Below, one piece after another: positions 10,801 through 22,100 of a DNA stretch of 64,000 nt; position 1 is the first letter of the stretch, and each line of letters starts with the position of its first letter. The notes beneath the pieces are model-generated. The model ran no database searches. It saw nothing but the letters and a program-made list of their open reading frames with translations, and was not told where the DNA came from. Source of the DNA: Oryza sativa Japonica Group (taxonomy: Eukaryota > Streptophyta > Magnoliopsida > Poales > Poaceae); assembly GCF_034140825.1 (NCBI RefSeq), contig NC_089037.1, positions 28,983,501-29,047,500 on the forward strand, read 5' to 3'. Both the position numbers and the translations under genes were made by a program.

Positions 10801-13800
10801 CTCAGGAGCTATCTGAGCACTCTCAGAGAGAAGATCCAGATACTACTTATCAAAGAGAAGCAAGTAATGAACCTGAAACTCAGGAGCTATCTGAGCACTC
10901 TCAGAGAGAAGATCCAGATACTACTTATCAAATAGAAGTAAGTAATGAACGTGAAACTCAGCAGCTATCTGAGCACTCTCAGATAGAAGATCCAGATACT
11001 TTTTATCATAGAGAGGAGCTTTCTCTGGTTGAACAGAAAGAAGATCATACGACTTCTACTATTAATGCTATTCCCAGGATTTCATCAGAAAGTTATCAAA
11101 CATCAGCTTTGGAGCATAATGACTTTCCTGACATCACTGTGGAGTCTGGTCATGGCACTCAGCAGCTTACTGCTTTTGTGCCAATTATTCCGGAGGTCTC
11201 ATCGTCTATCAAACATAAGGAACCAAAATCAGTAGTTATTGACCAGACGGAACCAGTGCCAAAGGTTTGTACTGCCACAGTAGTAGAACATAACACTGCT
11301 GAGAACATCAAAATGAAGAGTACAACTTCAAAGCATGTCCAAGAAGAAGCAGGAGCTAGCATGGACTATGATACTGAGGCTTCTTATAATGCGGAAGTCA
11401 GCAAGTCTTCTGGAAACAAGGCACCTCCAATTTCTGATGACCCAACATCTCTTACTTTGAGCAAGGGGAGAGACTCTGATGCTGGTTATCGTGGCAGTAA
11501 CCTCTCAAGACTGCCTGGTTTGGGTCGTGCAGCAAGGAGGCAATTAGCAGCGATTCTTGATGAGTTCTGGGGACATCTCTTTGATTATCATGGTAAGCTA
11601 ACGCAAGAAGCTAATGCAGGAAGGTTCAACTTTCTGCTAGGACCATACCCGAAAGCAGTTAGAAGTGATAACCAAGCCATCGAAGCTTCTAGGAGCCCCT
11701 TGATGAGAGATGCAATACGAGGATCAGCTACCATACAGAAATCATGGGACTCACGTGCTAAGGAAGTCTCTAGTCCAGGCTTTAATTTTGTGCTTCAGAT
11801 GGGTCGCATTGGATCATCAAACTGGTCTGAGAGCATGCGTTTATCTAATGCTGACATCCCAAGGCCAACTAGCACCTTGTTTGAACAAAATACTCAGTTT
11901 TATTCAAATTATAATGTCCCATCTTACCCTGACAATCAGTTCTATCAACCTGCTACCATTCATGGCTATCACCTGGCAACCTCTTTGAAAAGTATGAATG
12001 CAAGTCACAGCACGCACTCCAGCATTTCACTAGATCCACGGCGACTTCCTAGATCATCTGAATCTGCTGGTTCTAACTACGCAGATTCTGCAAGGTATGC
12101 TCGTAACCAAGATGTAATTGGTTCACAGGGAACCGCTTCGCAAAACACAACAATGAGCTGTTTAGATACAATGACAGTGGAGAGAGCTTTTTACAATCCT
12201 GCCTCTGTTAATGAGATTGAAGGGGTTGGTTCATCTGCTTACTCAAAGAAGTACCATAGTTCACCTGACATATCTGCACTAATTGCTGCAAGTAGGAATT
12301 ATTTGCCAAATGAAGTAAATTTGGGAGGTGCTGCTGGAAGCAGTTCATACTTCAGTAATTTGGCATGTGAAAGATCACAATATGTGAACTTGGGATCCAG
12401 TTCCACAGCTCAATTTGCACTTAGCAAGCACTCACAACCTAATTTCCATAGAGACACATCATCTATGCAGTCAAGTGTGAACCCAAGTACTGAATCCATT
12501 TGGGCCCAGCAGCCGTTTGAACAATTACTCGGTGTATCAAGAGCAGAGTTGAATAAGGGCGAGGGTAACACCGACCAGAGATCAAGTGGTGTCACCAAAC
12601 ACGATTTCTCTAACAAAGAATATGAGGTGAAACTTCTTCAATCACTCAGATTTTGCATCATGAAGCTCTTGAAACTGGAAGGATCAGGATGGCTCTTTGA
12701 GCAAAATGGTGGCTGTGATGAAAAATTAATTGATCAAGTTGCTGTAGCTGAGAGAGTTTCACAACATACCACTGAAAATCAGTTATCTGCTGATCTCCAG
12801 CTCCATAGTTCTGATGAAGACTTGCAGCCACTGCAAAGGAATGATAACAGGGATGCCAATTGCATGAGCCTACTGCCCAAGTGTGGAGATGATTGTGTTT
12901 GGCAGGCCCCCCTGATTGTCAGTTTTGGTGTTTGGTGCATCCGCCAGATTCTGAACCTGTGCCTTGTCGAAAGTAGGCCAGAACTTTGGGGCAAGTATAC
13001 ATATGTTCTTAATCGTCTCCAGGTATTTTTTTTTCTATTGCTGTCTATTTTGGGCAAACTGCAATATGGAGGGTAACCCAGGGATGCAGATCATCAATGG
13101 TTGCTTCCTGCATGTAGCATACATACTATATAGGCTATTTTGGCATTGTTGTGAATTATGCTTCCTACATATAGCATACAAACTAGTACTATATAGGCTA
13201 TTTTGGTATTGTTGTGGATTACGATAATCTTTATTCGTATGATGGCTTTAAGATATTTCGGTTTTTTATTACCTGTTTTTGCCTAAATCAAATTGACAAA
13301 GATATATTTCAGTAAAAAAGAGAGAGAGATTGATTTCCCAATAATAGTAGAAGTGGATGGATATGGGAGAACGGCAACAGCTTGATAACCAAATTTGACA
13401 CTCTCTCTGATTTTTCAATGGATTGTGAAAATACTCCATATAGCAATCCTATTTTCCATAGGAACTTTAAAAATAAGCACTGTCAGCACACATAACAACT
13501 GCAAACTAACCATATACTTGCTATGGTGGCTGGGAATATTTCGTGATGTATGAAAGTATGAAACACTGCAATAGATGGCATTCATTTATATAAATTTAAA
13601 ATATAGTTGTTTGCAGAGAACTTTGTTTTGTATGACTACTATCATTTTCTTCGCCTGTAGATGAATCCTGCAACTTGTAAGTGCATTTTGTCCTACTCTG
13701 TGCTTTTAACCATAAGATAAACCTTAATCAGAAATCCCAACTACTGATTTCCTTCAGAAGTGCATAAAAACTTGTGAGTGGGTTCGGTTGCATTGAGAAA

Positions 13801-14173
13801 TTGACTTCTAATGCGACTTGCATGCAGCAGAACTGCCCAAACTTCTGCCACACTGTTTGGACTTCAAGTTTGCTAATTTTCTTTTTCATTTACTTGCTAG
13901 GGAATACTTGATCCTGCATTTTCCAAGCCTCAGAAACCCATGAAAGGATGCGTATGCCTTCAAAAAGTTGCCAAGCCCATCTCTGGTACTTTCACCACTG
14001 CTGGTATGATCTTGGAGATGATTAAAGACGTGGAACAAGCCATTTCTAGCCGCAAGGGCCGAAGCGGCACAGCAGCAGGAGACGTTGCTTTTCCCAAAGG
14101 GAAGGAGAACCTAGCTTCTGTCCTTAAGCGATACAAGCGTAGGCTCTCGAACAAGACATCTGCAGGACAATAG
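7830..14173 (+). CDS. EIN2: EIN2-like ethylene signal transducer (second rice EIN2 type)
   Basis: EIN2 is an ER-membrane NRAMP-like protein whose C-terminal part carries the ethylene signal to the nucleus and to translation control. Coding exons: 7830-8081, 8338-8424, 8595-8708, 8794-9006, 9973-10149, 10239-13022 and 13901-14173; all junctions are phase 0 and give 1299 aa, against about 1290 in the family. The start codon begins [10 protein letters not shown]. Roughly the first 460 residues are hydrophobic NRAMP-like helices. The C-terminal domain has the conserved block [20 protein letters not shown] near residue 705, just after the region that CTR1 phosphorylates in Arabidopsis, and ends with the nuclear localisation motif LKRYKRRL. 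Oddities: intron 4 begins with GC, residues 463-540 are a 26-residue triplication, and two NRAMP signature prolines are replaced. From memory this is OsEIN2.2 rather than the main MHZ7 gene. Confidence 0.95.
10782..11015 (+). repeat. 78-bp (26-residue) in-frame triplication inside the EIN2-like gene
   Basis: Three tandem 78-bp copies start at 10782, 10860 and 10938. They encode units of the form [26 protein letters not shown]. Copies 1 and 2 are almost identical and copy 3 has several substitutions. All keep frame. The acidic, Glu/Ser/Asp-rich block lies directly after the last NRAMP-like helix. Confidence 0.95.
13102..13222. repeat. ~60-bp imperfect tandem duplication in EIN2-like intron 6
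   Basis: Two adjacent copies share ACTATATAGGCTATTTTGG and ATTGTTGTGRATTA blocks; the second carries a short extra insertion. Intronic, no coding role. Confidence 0.8.
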
Positions 14174-15724
14174 CGTGGCAGCGAGCTTTCTTTTGTTTCT
14201 TGTTTGTATAGGGTTCTTGGGGCTGCTCCACAAAGTTCTGTTTTTTTGTGCTCCTCAAACCTTGGGTTTTTTCGATGCACACGATCTCCAGAGTGCCTGA
14301 GAGCTTCTTGATCTTTGGTCATTTTTGCACATGTTGTTTATGAAGTGGCCAAGGGTGAATGGTATACCTTGTTTATTCATCTTATCAGCGAGATCTCAAC
14401 AGTAGATGATATTTGCTGGAGCAGCAACATTGTAAAGTTCTTTTTCCAGATGAACATTCTGAAGTCCGCTGGCTTGGCTTTCTGAAATCTCCACTAGACT
14501 CGTTGTTCCTTTCGGCTTTCGCTGTTAGGTTGTTACTGAGAATTTTCTGTTGGTCAGCTAAGCTTGAGTTCTGGTCCTTCTGGACTAGACACAGTGGCAC
14601 ACGATGCAGCGGATACCCATGTGCACGGCTTATGTCCACTTGTCTGATGTTAATTTTTCATCGTGCTTGCTTGTTACTGTAGTTGTTACTGCCTTACTGG
14701 TATCATCCAGGAGTCATATTTTCGTTGTTTGCATCTCTATAACCTTTTCCAGGGAAATGCATTGTTGCAGTCTTTCTGAACATATACTTGATGAATTCTT
14801 GAGTTTCCATGTACTACGATTTATTGACTGTAATTGGATGGATCCTGATCAGCTAGGAAAAGCTCAGGATCAGCAGAGAGTACAGTGGACGGTTCACTGT
14901 ACAGTACACACGATCTATCTCGCTTTCGACAGGCAGGATTGGTCAGGGTCCATAAAATTCAGGCTTCTGTGCAGCTGAGCTATAGTGTCTTGGACAAGGG
15001 CCCCCACATTTGCATCATTGCACGTGCCACAATCAATACCCCCAGGCTTTGCTAAAGATGCTTTCAAGGATGCACCAACTTGGGGGCGAAGATACACGGT
15101 CATGTACGCTGGCGATTTTTGCACGTCGCACGCACCGACCGGTAGAAGATGCAAGGATAGGACCAAAGATCATCGGAATTGTGAACCGTTGTTGCAACTT
15201 TTCTGAATTACCCGGTAAAGGTTGTAAAAAAAAGCTACTTTTGATTATGTTTCCACAAATACAAATTGTATTTTGTGTACAACTATTGCTTATGCTTTCA
15301 TAATTACAGTTTTATATTTTATACGCGACTATATTTATTAATCTTCACCATTATAACCTAGATCCATAGTGATGGAACATTTTTTTTCTTTAATTAATAT
15401 GGTTTTTTCTCACATAATATAATAAATAGACCGTCGCACCAAATAAATATACTTTTTATGTGAATTGAGTGTAGCTTAACCGGTTAAACTTCTAGTTCTA
15501 CCCTTGACACATGTATTTATATTTACGGTTAATTATTCATTCAATGATAGATAACATACCCGTCAGTAGTGAGCCGTCTATGGCGACTTTGTGAATCTTA
15601 AAATATATCGGTACAATCTTCGAAATTGCTCATAGGGATAGGGTGCGTATGTACACTTTCACAAGGATGAGCTGCGCGTATATGGGTGTTTGCATCTGTA
15701 CTGTGTTTTTTTTAAAAAAAAACT
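14174..15724. other. EIN2-like 3' UTR and AT-rich spacer
   Basis: The first few hundred bases after the stop are the likely 3' UTR. Further right, only short frames without motifs are seen on both strands. From about 15230 the sequence becomes strongly AT-rich up to the Pack-MULE candidate. No gene can be supported. Confidence 0.5.
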
Positions 15725-15733
15725 TTTAATCAA

Positions 15734-16629
15734 GGGTTAATTAGATCCATGCCACTGCAAATGTGGCAAATCAAAAAAATGCCACACATATTCGCATTAT
15801 CGGCTGGATGCCACTTCAAATTTTTAAAATTGAAACCATGCCACTCCCGTCCCTTTTTATGTCTCCTCTCAAACGCCGTCCCCGTTTCCGTCTCCCTCTT
15901 CGTTCTCCCTTCTTCTGCCCGGCGTCGAGCACGGCAAGGTCGGCGGCGGCGGCACAGCAAGGACGGTGGCGGCGGTGCCCGTCCATCTCGCCTCTCTCCC
16001 GCTGTCCATCTTCTCCTCCCTCCCGCCGTCCATCTCCATCACCGCGCTCCCGGCGCTCCTGGAGGTGTCCCTCGACGACCTCCCCCCCGACGCGTATCCT
16101 CACCGTCATCCGCCACGCGCTCCCTCCACTTCCCCGCGGGCGTCACCGTCTTCCTCTCCGACCTCCTCAGCCCGCGGGCGCTCACCGGTAGCCAGGCTTT
16201 AGAAGCGGCGGCAACGACGACAGCCCACCGCGACACAGCGGGCACCTCCTCAACCTTCACAACCACCTGCTCCCTGCGCCGCCCTCTTTCTCCTCCACCG
16301 CCGTCCAGACCACGGCACCACTGTGCTCCGCCTGGTCGGCGCGTCGTTGCCCCTGCCGTCGTCATCAATGAAGGAGGCGGCGCAAGGTCGTCATCAACGA
16401 AGGAGGCCACCGCCATCCTTGCTGTGCCGCCGTGTTCGACGCCGGGCGGAAGAAGGGAGAACGAAGAGGGAGACGGAAACAGGGACGACGTTTGAGAGGA
16501 GACAGAAAAAGAGACGTGAGTGCCATGGTTTCAATTTTAAAAATTTGCAGTGGCATCCAGCCGATAAAGCGAATATGTGTGGCATTTTTTTATTTGCCAC
16601 ATTTGCAGTGGCATGGATCCAATTAACCC
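15734..16629. mobile_element. Pack-MULE candidate: long TIRs, perfect 9-bp target duplication, GC-rich cargo
   Basis: The element starts GGGTTAATTAGATCCATGCC and ends in its inverse (GGCATGGATCCAATTAACCC). The inverted repeats run inward about 240 bp at high identity, past a shared block CGTCTCCCTCTTCGTTCTCC. It is flanked by the perfect 9-bp repeat TTTAATCAA at 15725-15733 and 16630-16638, the hallmark length of Mutator transposition. The 400-bp interior (about 15985-16400) is very GC-rich, unlike the AT-rich surroundings, which is the pattern of a captured host-gene fragment. Frames across the interior are open but show no domain I recognise. No transposase. Confidence 0.9.
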
Positions 16630-16638
16630 TTTAATCAA

Positions 16639-17964
16639 TGACTAATTAGAAAACAGTATCCCCATCTATAATATATAATAGGACTAGGATACAACTTGTA
16701 TCCTCTGAGTGTATACTTAGTTGACACCTAATATTTGGTAACCATATATATCATTTTAAAAAGAAGAATTATAGTGTTTGCTCTACCACCCTTGATCACA
16801 TCTAGGCGATGATGCTCTATAGGGATGATTTCAAGGGCGGATCCAAAAAATGTATAGAGGGAGGGTTTATCTCCTTTCTCCTCCAATCCCCCTGCTCTTC
16901 CTTCTCTCCCTCTTCTTCCCCCTCCCACCCCCCTTTCTTAATGGTGATCCAGCGGGATAGAGGGACTTGAGTCCTCCAGCACCCACGTTGGATCTGTTCC
17001 TGGGTAGTGTTTTGTCCGTCACCAAACATTGCTACATTACAGTTTTAACATATCACAGTGTGTTAGCTATATGTTTGCTTTATTGTCACACTTATGACAT
17101 TGCAACTCGATTTTTAGGCTAGTTGTGCCACACAGAACGTACTTTTATGTTTTTTTTTCACAGTTTATCTAATTTCAGTTGTGGCAAGACGCCAACCAAA
17201 CATCCAAGAAGAATTCACCACGTTTGTGCGGACATCAGGCACGGCGTCCTGAAAGGACGGCCTGAATTGTTCATCACCGGGAGGCAAGGACGATGATGCG
17301 GCTTGCTGGTAGGCATTGGTTGTGTGCCCCTGCTGTTGCCTGTTACTCCTCATAGCCTGTCGGTACTATTGCACTGGGCACTGGCTGCTAGTCTGCTACA
17401 GTGCGGCACGATCTCCTCCCCGATCTTAGCTACAGTAATTACCCATGAAACATTGATATCTCGTACAAGTCTGCCCCAAAACAGCCGGTTCATCATTATG
17501 GGTGCCTTTTCTGTCCATCCATGTTTAGAAGAGTCCTGCATATGAATCAATATCATCCCACTTCCAAAAACAAACACATGTTTTATAGTTATTTTATATA
17601 TTTAAGAGCGGAGTGTATATTCGGTCCTAAGCTTGTATGGGTGTATCATCGAGACCCCTAAACATTTTCAAGTTTCTATATTGATCTTCGACATCATATA
17701 GGTCCAAACATGTTCCAATTTGCTTTGTACATTGACATGGCATGCAACAATATTTTCTACGTATTAGTGTGACCCACGTAACATTCATATAGGAAAAAAA
17801 ACATATTTTCTTCTCTCTACCTTAAAATTTTTAAAAATGATTTTTTATTTTCTTTGTCTTTTCTCCTCTCTATCTAACATGAGAAAATATGTTTTTAAAT
17901 TTTATTTTTATTTTAGTGGGTCCTACTAATACGTAGGCGCCACCGTGGCATGTCATGTCAACAC
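16639..17964. other. Spacer without a supported gene
   Basis: AT-rich with scattered short frames. Near 17810-17915 two short blocks (AAAATATGTTTTTA-like and TCTTCTCTCTAC-like) form a weak inverted arrangement. I see nothing I would call a gene or a bounded transposon. Confidence 0.4.
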
Positions 17965-17967
17965 TAA

Positions 17968-18207
17968 GGATATGTTTGGTAGCAAGTTTTCCCAACTCAT
18001 CTTTCTCGTGTTCCGCGCGTACGCTTTTCAAACTGCTAAACAGTACATTTTTTACAAAAAGTTTTTATACGAAAGTTGCTTAGAAAAACTACATTGATCC
18101 ATTTTTGAAGAAAAAATAGCTAATACTTAATTAATCGTGTGTTAATGGACCGCTCCGTTTTCCGTGCACAGAATACTTGTTCCCAACTAATCCTAATGAA
18201 CACAGCC
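17968..18207. mobile_element. Tourist-like MITE with TAA target duplication
   Basis: This 240-bp segment runs from GGATATGTTTGG to AACACAGCC and is flanked by TAA at 17965-17967 and 18208-18210. Its interior (CGCGTACGCTTTTCAAACTG, CTAAACAGTACATTTTTTAC) matches a MITE type I know to be common in rice. The termini are diverged from each other, so it is probably an old insertion. Confidence 0.75.
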
Positions 18208-18210
18208 TAA

Positions 18211-19125
18211 GAGCGGGTTGATGCCCGTTTAGATCTATATGGCACTAAGACAAATTCAAAGACACGAACATGTGTTTTGAGAATTTGAGAATTTAGGGTT
18301 CTAGATAACACACCTGTACAAATTTAGAGCCCGCAAGTGTACTTAACTAAAATATATACACTCTTGTTCATATCAATATATCTATTAATTATTTTATTAT
18401 AATTATAAAGACAACTCGAAAAGGAAACAACGTATTTGCTATGAAGGCTTGAAAATTACCATATTAATCGAAAAAAATCTAAGCCATCATTAGATCGTAG
18501 CGAGACATAAGTAGACACTATTATAACTACATAAAAACAAAAGAAAAAAAATGAACATTAAATTTAATCATACTTTCAATATCTAATTATACTTTTATAT
18601 GTAAGAGTTGCATAACAAATTCAATTCAATAAATTTGTGCGCCGCAGTTTTTATTTAAGTTTCGCTCACGATTAGGCGGACCAGCGAGGGCGTGAAAAGC
18701 TACGAGAAGGAAAAAAAAAAGAGCTACTAGTAGTACTAATAAATCAAAGAGATGATGGCATAATTAAGCAGCGTGAGCTGTGACGTGAGCTGCTCTGAAT
18801 CTCTGATTTTATCATAAACCACAATCCCGGGCCCACCCGTCATGGACCATCAAATAACCGATCTCCCTGGCCCATGGGCCCCGCCCTCCCAGCACGGCAC
18901 AACCCCCCCTCCTCCCACGGCCAGCACAACTCCCCCATCGCCCATCGTACTCACCACCCTCACACCCCCCCCCCCCCCCGGGCCTCGCCTCCCCTCGCTC
19001 TAATCTTCTTCCCCTCAACCCGCTCCAAAATTCCCCCGCCTCCCACTCCAAAACCCAAAAAAATCCCGCGCGGCCGCGTGAAGCCGTGAATCTACTCCTC
19101 CCTTCCTCCGCGCCCGCGCGTCGCC
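18211..19125 (+). promoter_or_regulatory. Spacer, then promoter/leader of the importin gene
   Basis: 18211-18780 is AT-rich with no gene. From about 18820 the sequence turns GC- and pyrimidine-rich, with a C homopolymer (about 18967-18980) and Y-patch-like tracts, as at many rice core promoters. No clear TATA box is seen near the importin start. Confidence 0.5.
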
Positions 19126-22100
19126 ATGAATCCGCAGGCGGAGGGCGATGCGGCGGCGGCGGCGGCGGTGCTGGGGGCGGACCCGGCGGGGCTGACGGCG
19201 CTGCTGGGGGACCTGACGTCGCCGGCGAACGAGGCGAGGTCGAGGGCGGAGGGGATGTTCCACGCGCTCAGGGCGTCCCACCCGGACGCGCTCGCGCTCC
19301 GCCTCGCGCACCTGCTGCTCTCCCCGGCGCACCCCTCCGCGCCCATGGCGGCCGTGCTCCTGCGCCGCCTCATCTCCCCGGGGTCGCAGGCGTTCGTCTA
19401 CCCGGGGCTCTCCCCCGCCACGCAGTCCTCGCTCCGCGCGCTCCTCCTCTCCGCGGCGTCCGCGACGGGGCTCTCCAAGTCCATCTCGAAGAAGCTCTCC
19501 GACGCCGTCGCCGAGCTCGCGTCCTTCCTGCTGCCGTCCAACGCGTGGCCCGACCTCCTCACCTTCCTCTACAAGTCCATCGCCTCCCCATCCTCGCCTC
19601 CGGCGCTGCAGGAGTCGGCGCTCAACATCCTAGCCCGGCTGGCCTCCCATCTCGCCGCGGGCTTCCCCAACCTCCACGCCCTCCTCCTCTCCGCGCTCTC
19701 GCACCCGTCGTCCGCAGATGTCCGCGTCGCGGGGCTCAACGCCGCTATCAGCCTCATACAGTCTCTCCCCTCTGCCGCCGACCGTGACCAGTTTCAGGAT
19801 CTCCTCCCAGCCATGATGCGCGCCCTCGCTGAATCGCTCAACTGTGGGAACGAGGGCTCTGCACAGGAGGCGCTTGAGATGATGATCGAGCTTGCAGGTG
19901 CAGAACCACGGTTTCTCCGCCGCCAGCTGCCTGACGTGGTTGGTTCTATGTTGCAAATTGCTGAAGCCCCTGGATTAGAGGATGGTACGCGACACCTTGC
20001 TGTCGAGTTTGTTGTTACCCTTGCTGAGGCAAGGGAGCGCGCGCCCGGGATGATGAGAAAGCTGCCACGGTATGTGGGCCGGCTATTTGCGGTGCTCATG
20101 ACAATGCTGCTCGATGTCCAGGATGAACCTGCGTGGCATGCAGCGGTGTCGGAAGAAGAGGATGCTGGGGAGACTGGGAGCTATGTTTTCGCACAGGAAT
20201 GTCTTGATCGGCTTGCGATTGCTGTTGGTGGGAATACGATTTTACCTGTGGCAGCTGAGTTGCTCCCATCATTTTTTGCTTCTGAAGAGTGGAAGAGACG
20301 ACATGCGGCACTGGTTACGATAGCGCAGATTGCAGAGGGCTGTGCTAGAGTAATGATTAAGAATCTGGAGCAGGTAGTTGGTATGGTGCTGAATTCCTTC
20401 CGGGATCCTTATCCTCGGGTGAGATGGGCAGCTATCAATGCAATTGGGCAGCTTTCGACGGACCTGGGGCCTGAGTTGCAAAATAAACTGCACCATGTTG
20501 TCCTGCCTGCATTGGCTTCATCCATGGATGATTTCCAGAACCCGCGCGTACAGGCAAGTTATTATTGAGGATTTACACTTAAGTCATCTGCTGCACTTCT
20601 TTCAATATTCGTTATCGTATTTTATAGTGTAAACTATAAAGCATTGGTGGCCCTGTAACCCACAAGTATCAGGCTCAGAGGAACTTGGAAGTTAAAAAGA
20701 TATTATCTTGACATATATGCATTCTAAGGAATGAGTAGAAATTGCTGGAAACTAAAAATTATATTTAAAGAGAAGTTCGTAGACTGATTAAGGTCTAATG
20801 CTCAAAGCTGTCGTACTTTTAATAGAATAGTACATGGAAATTTTCTCAATTATATTACATATGTATCAGTAAGGAATGGGTCTATTTAACCCCTCAACTA
20901 TCGTGTTGGTCTAATTTCAACTCTCCAGTTATGCAAGTATGCAACCTTGTAAAACACAATTCTTGAATATCAATACCCAACAATCTACAACCCTCAACCT
21001 CACCCTAGTTGTTTGATGTTTGAAGTACCATACAATGTGAGTGATTATGCTAGCCTATGTGCACAGGTTATTGTCGTGATCAAGTTTCATGATGCAATGA
21101 TTTAGAGAGGTTTGATGAGACTGCTATTAATGCCTAAATTGTTTGTAGTGTGTCCTCATCTGAGATCACAACTGGTTACACGTTTTTTTAGTTAGTGGCC
21201 ATTAGTTTGTGCCACTTGCTTTTTCTTTGACATATACTTACAATTGACTTGTCATTAATACCCATCAAGTTATCAGCTAGACATGCTCTAATCATTGTTT
21301 TATATTCCGAATGAGTTCAGGCACACGCAGCTTCTGCGATTCTAAACTTCAGCGAAAACTGCAGGCCTGATATTTTGACACCATACTTGGATGGGATAGT
21401 TGGGAAACTACTGTCATTGCTTCAGGTAATCCTTGCATTTGATCATGGAGCCTTCATTTTGTGCAGCATAAACATGAACCTTTTCGGAAATTTTGTTTGT
21501 TTTCTGATAGACTGGAAACCAAATGGTGCAAGAAGGTGCTTTAACTGCTTTAGCATCAGCTGCAGATTCTTCTCAGGTACAAGAGGAAATATTTTTGAAG
21601 GTTTTCGGGCCAGCATTCTTGCTCAAAGTTTTGCAATCTTATTGTTTCAGGAACACTTCCAAAAATATTATGATGCAGTCATGCCATATCTCAAGTCTAT
21701 ACTCATGAATGCAACTGACAAATCAAATAGAATGTTGCGGGCCAAATCGATGGAATGCATTAGCTTAGTTGGTATGGCTGTTGGAAAGCAAAAATTTAAG
21801 GATGATGCTAAGCAGGTAATAATTTGCTAGTTGCTCTGATACATTGTAATACGTTTGAAGAAAATGTCAAAGCACACTGTATAAATGTTATTTATGACTT
21901 GTTCTGATTGTATTGCTGATGGGCTTATTTGAATGCTGTTTGCTGAATTCGTTGTTTCTTTGGCTAACATATTTCTCTTGCTAGGTGATGGAAGTTTTGA
22001 TGACATTGCAAGGATCTCAGATGGAGGCTGATGACCCTATAACAAGTTACATGCTGCAAGTATGTTGTAGCTTAAATACTATTGCCATTTTATGCCATCA

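Noticed and set aside
15749-16495. 248-codon frame across the Pack-MULE candidate
   Set aside because: It crosses both inverted arms and the cargo with Pro/Arg/Ser-rich composition and shows no domain. It is more likely transposon sequence than a gene.
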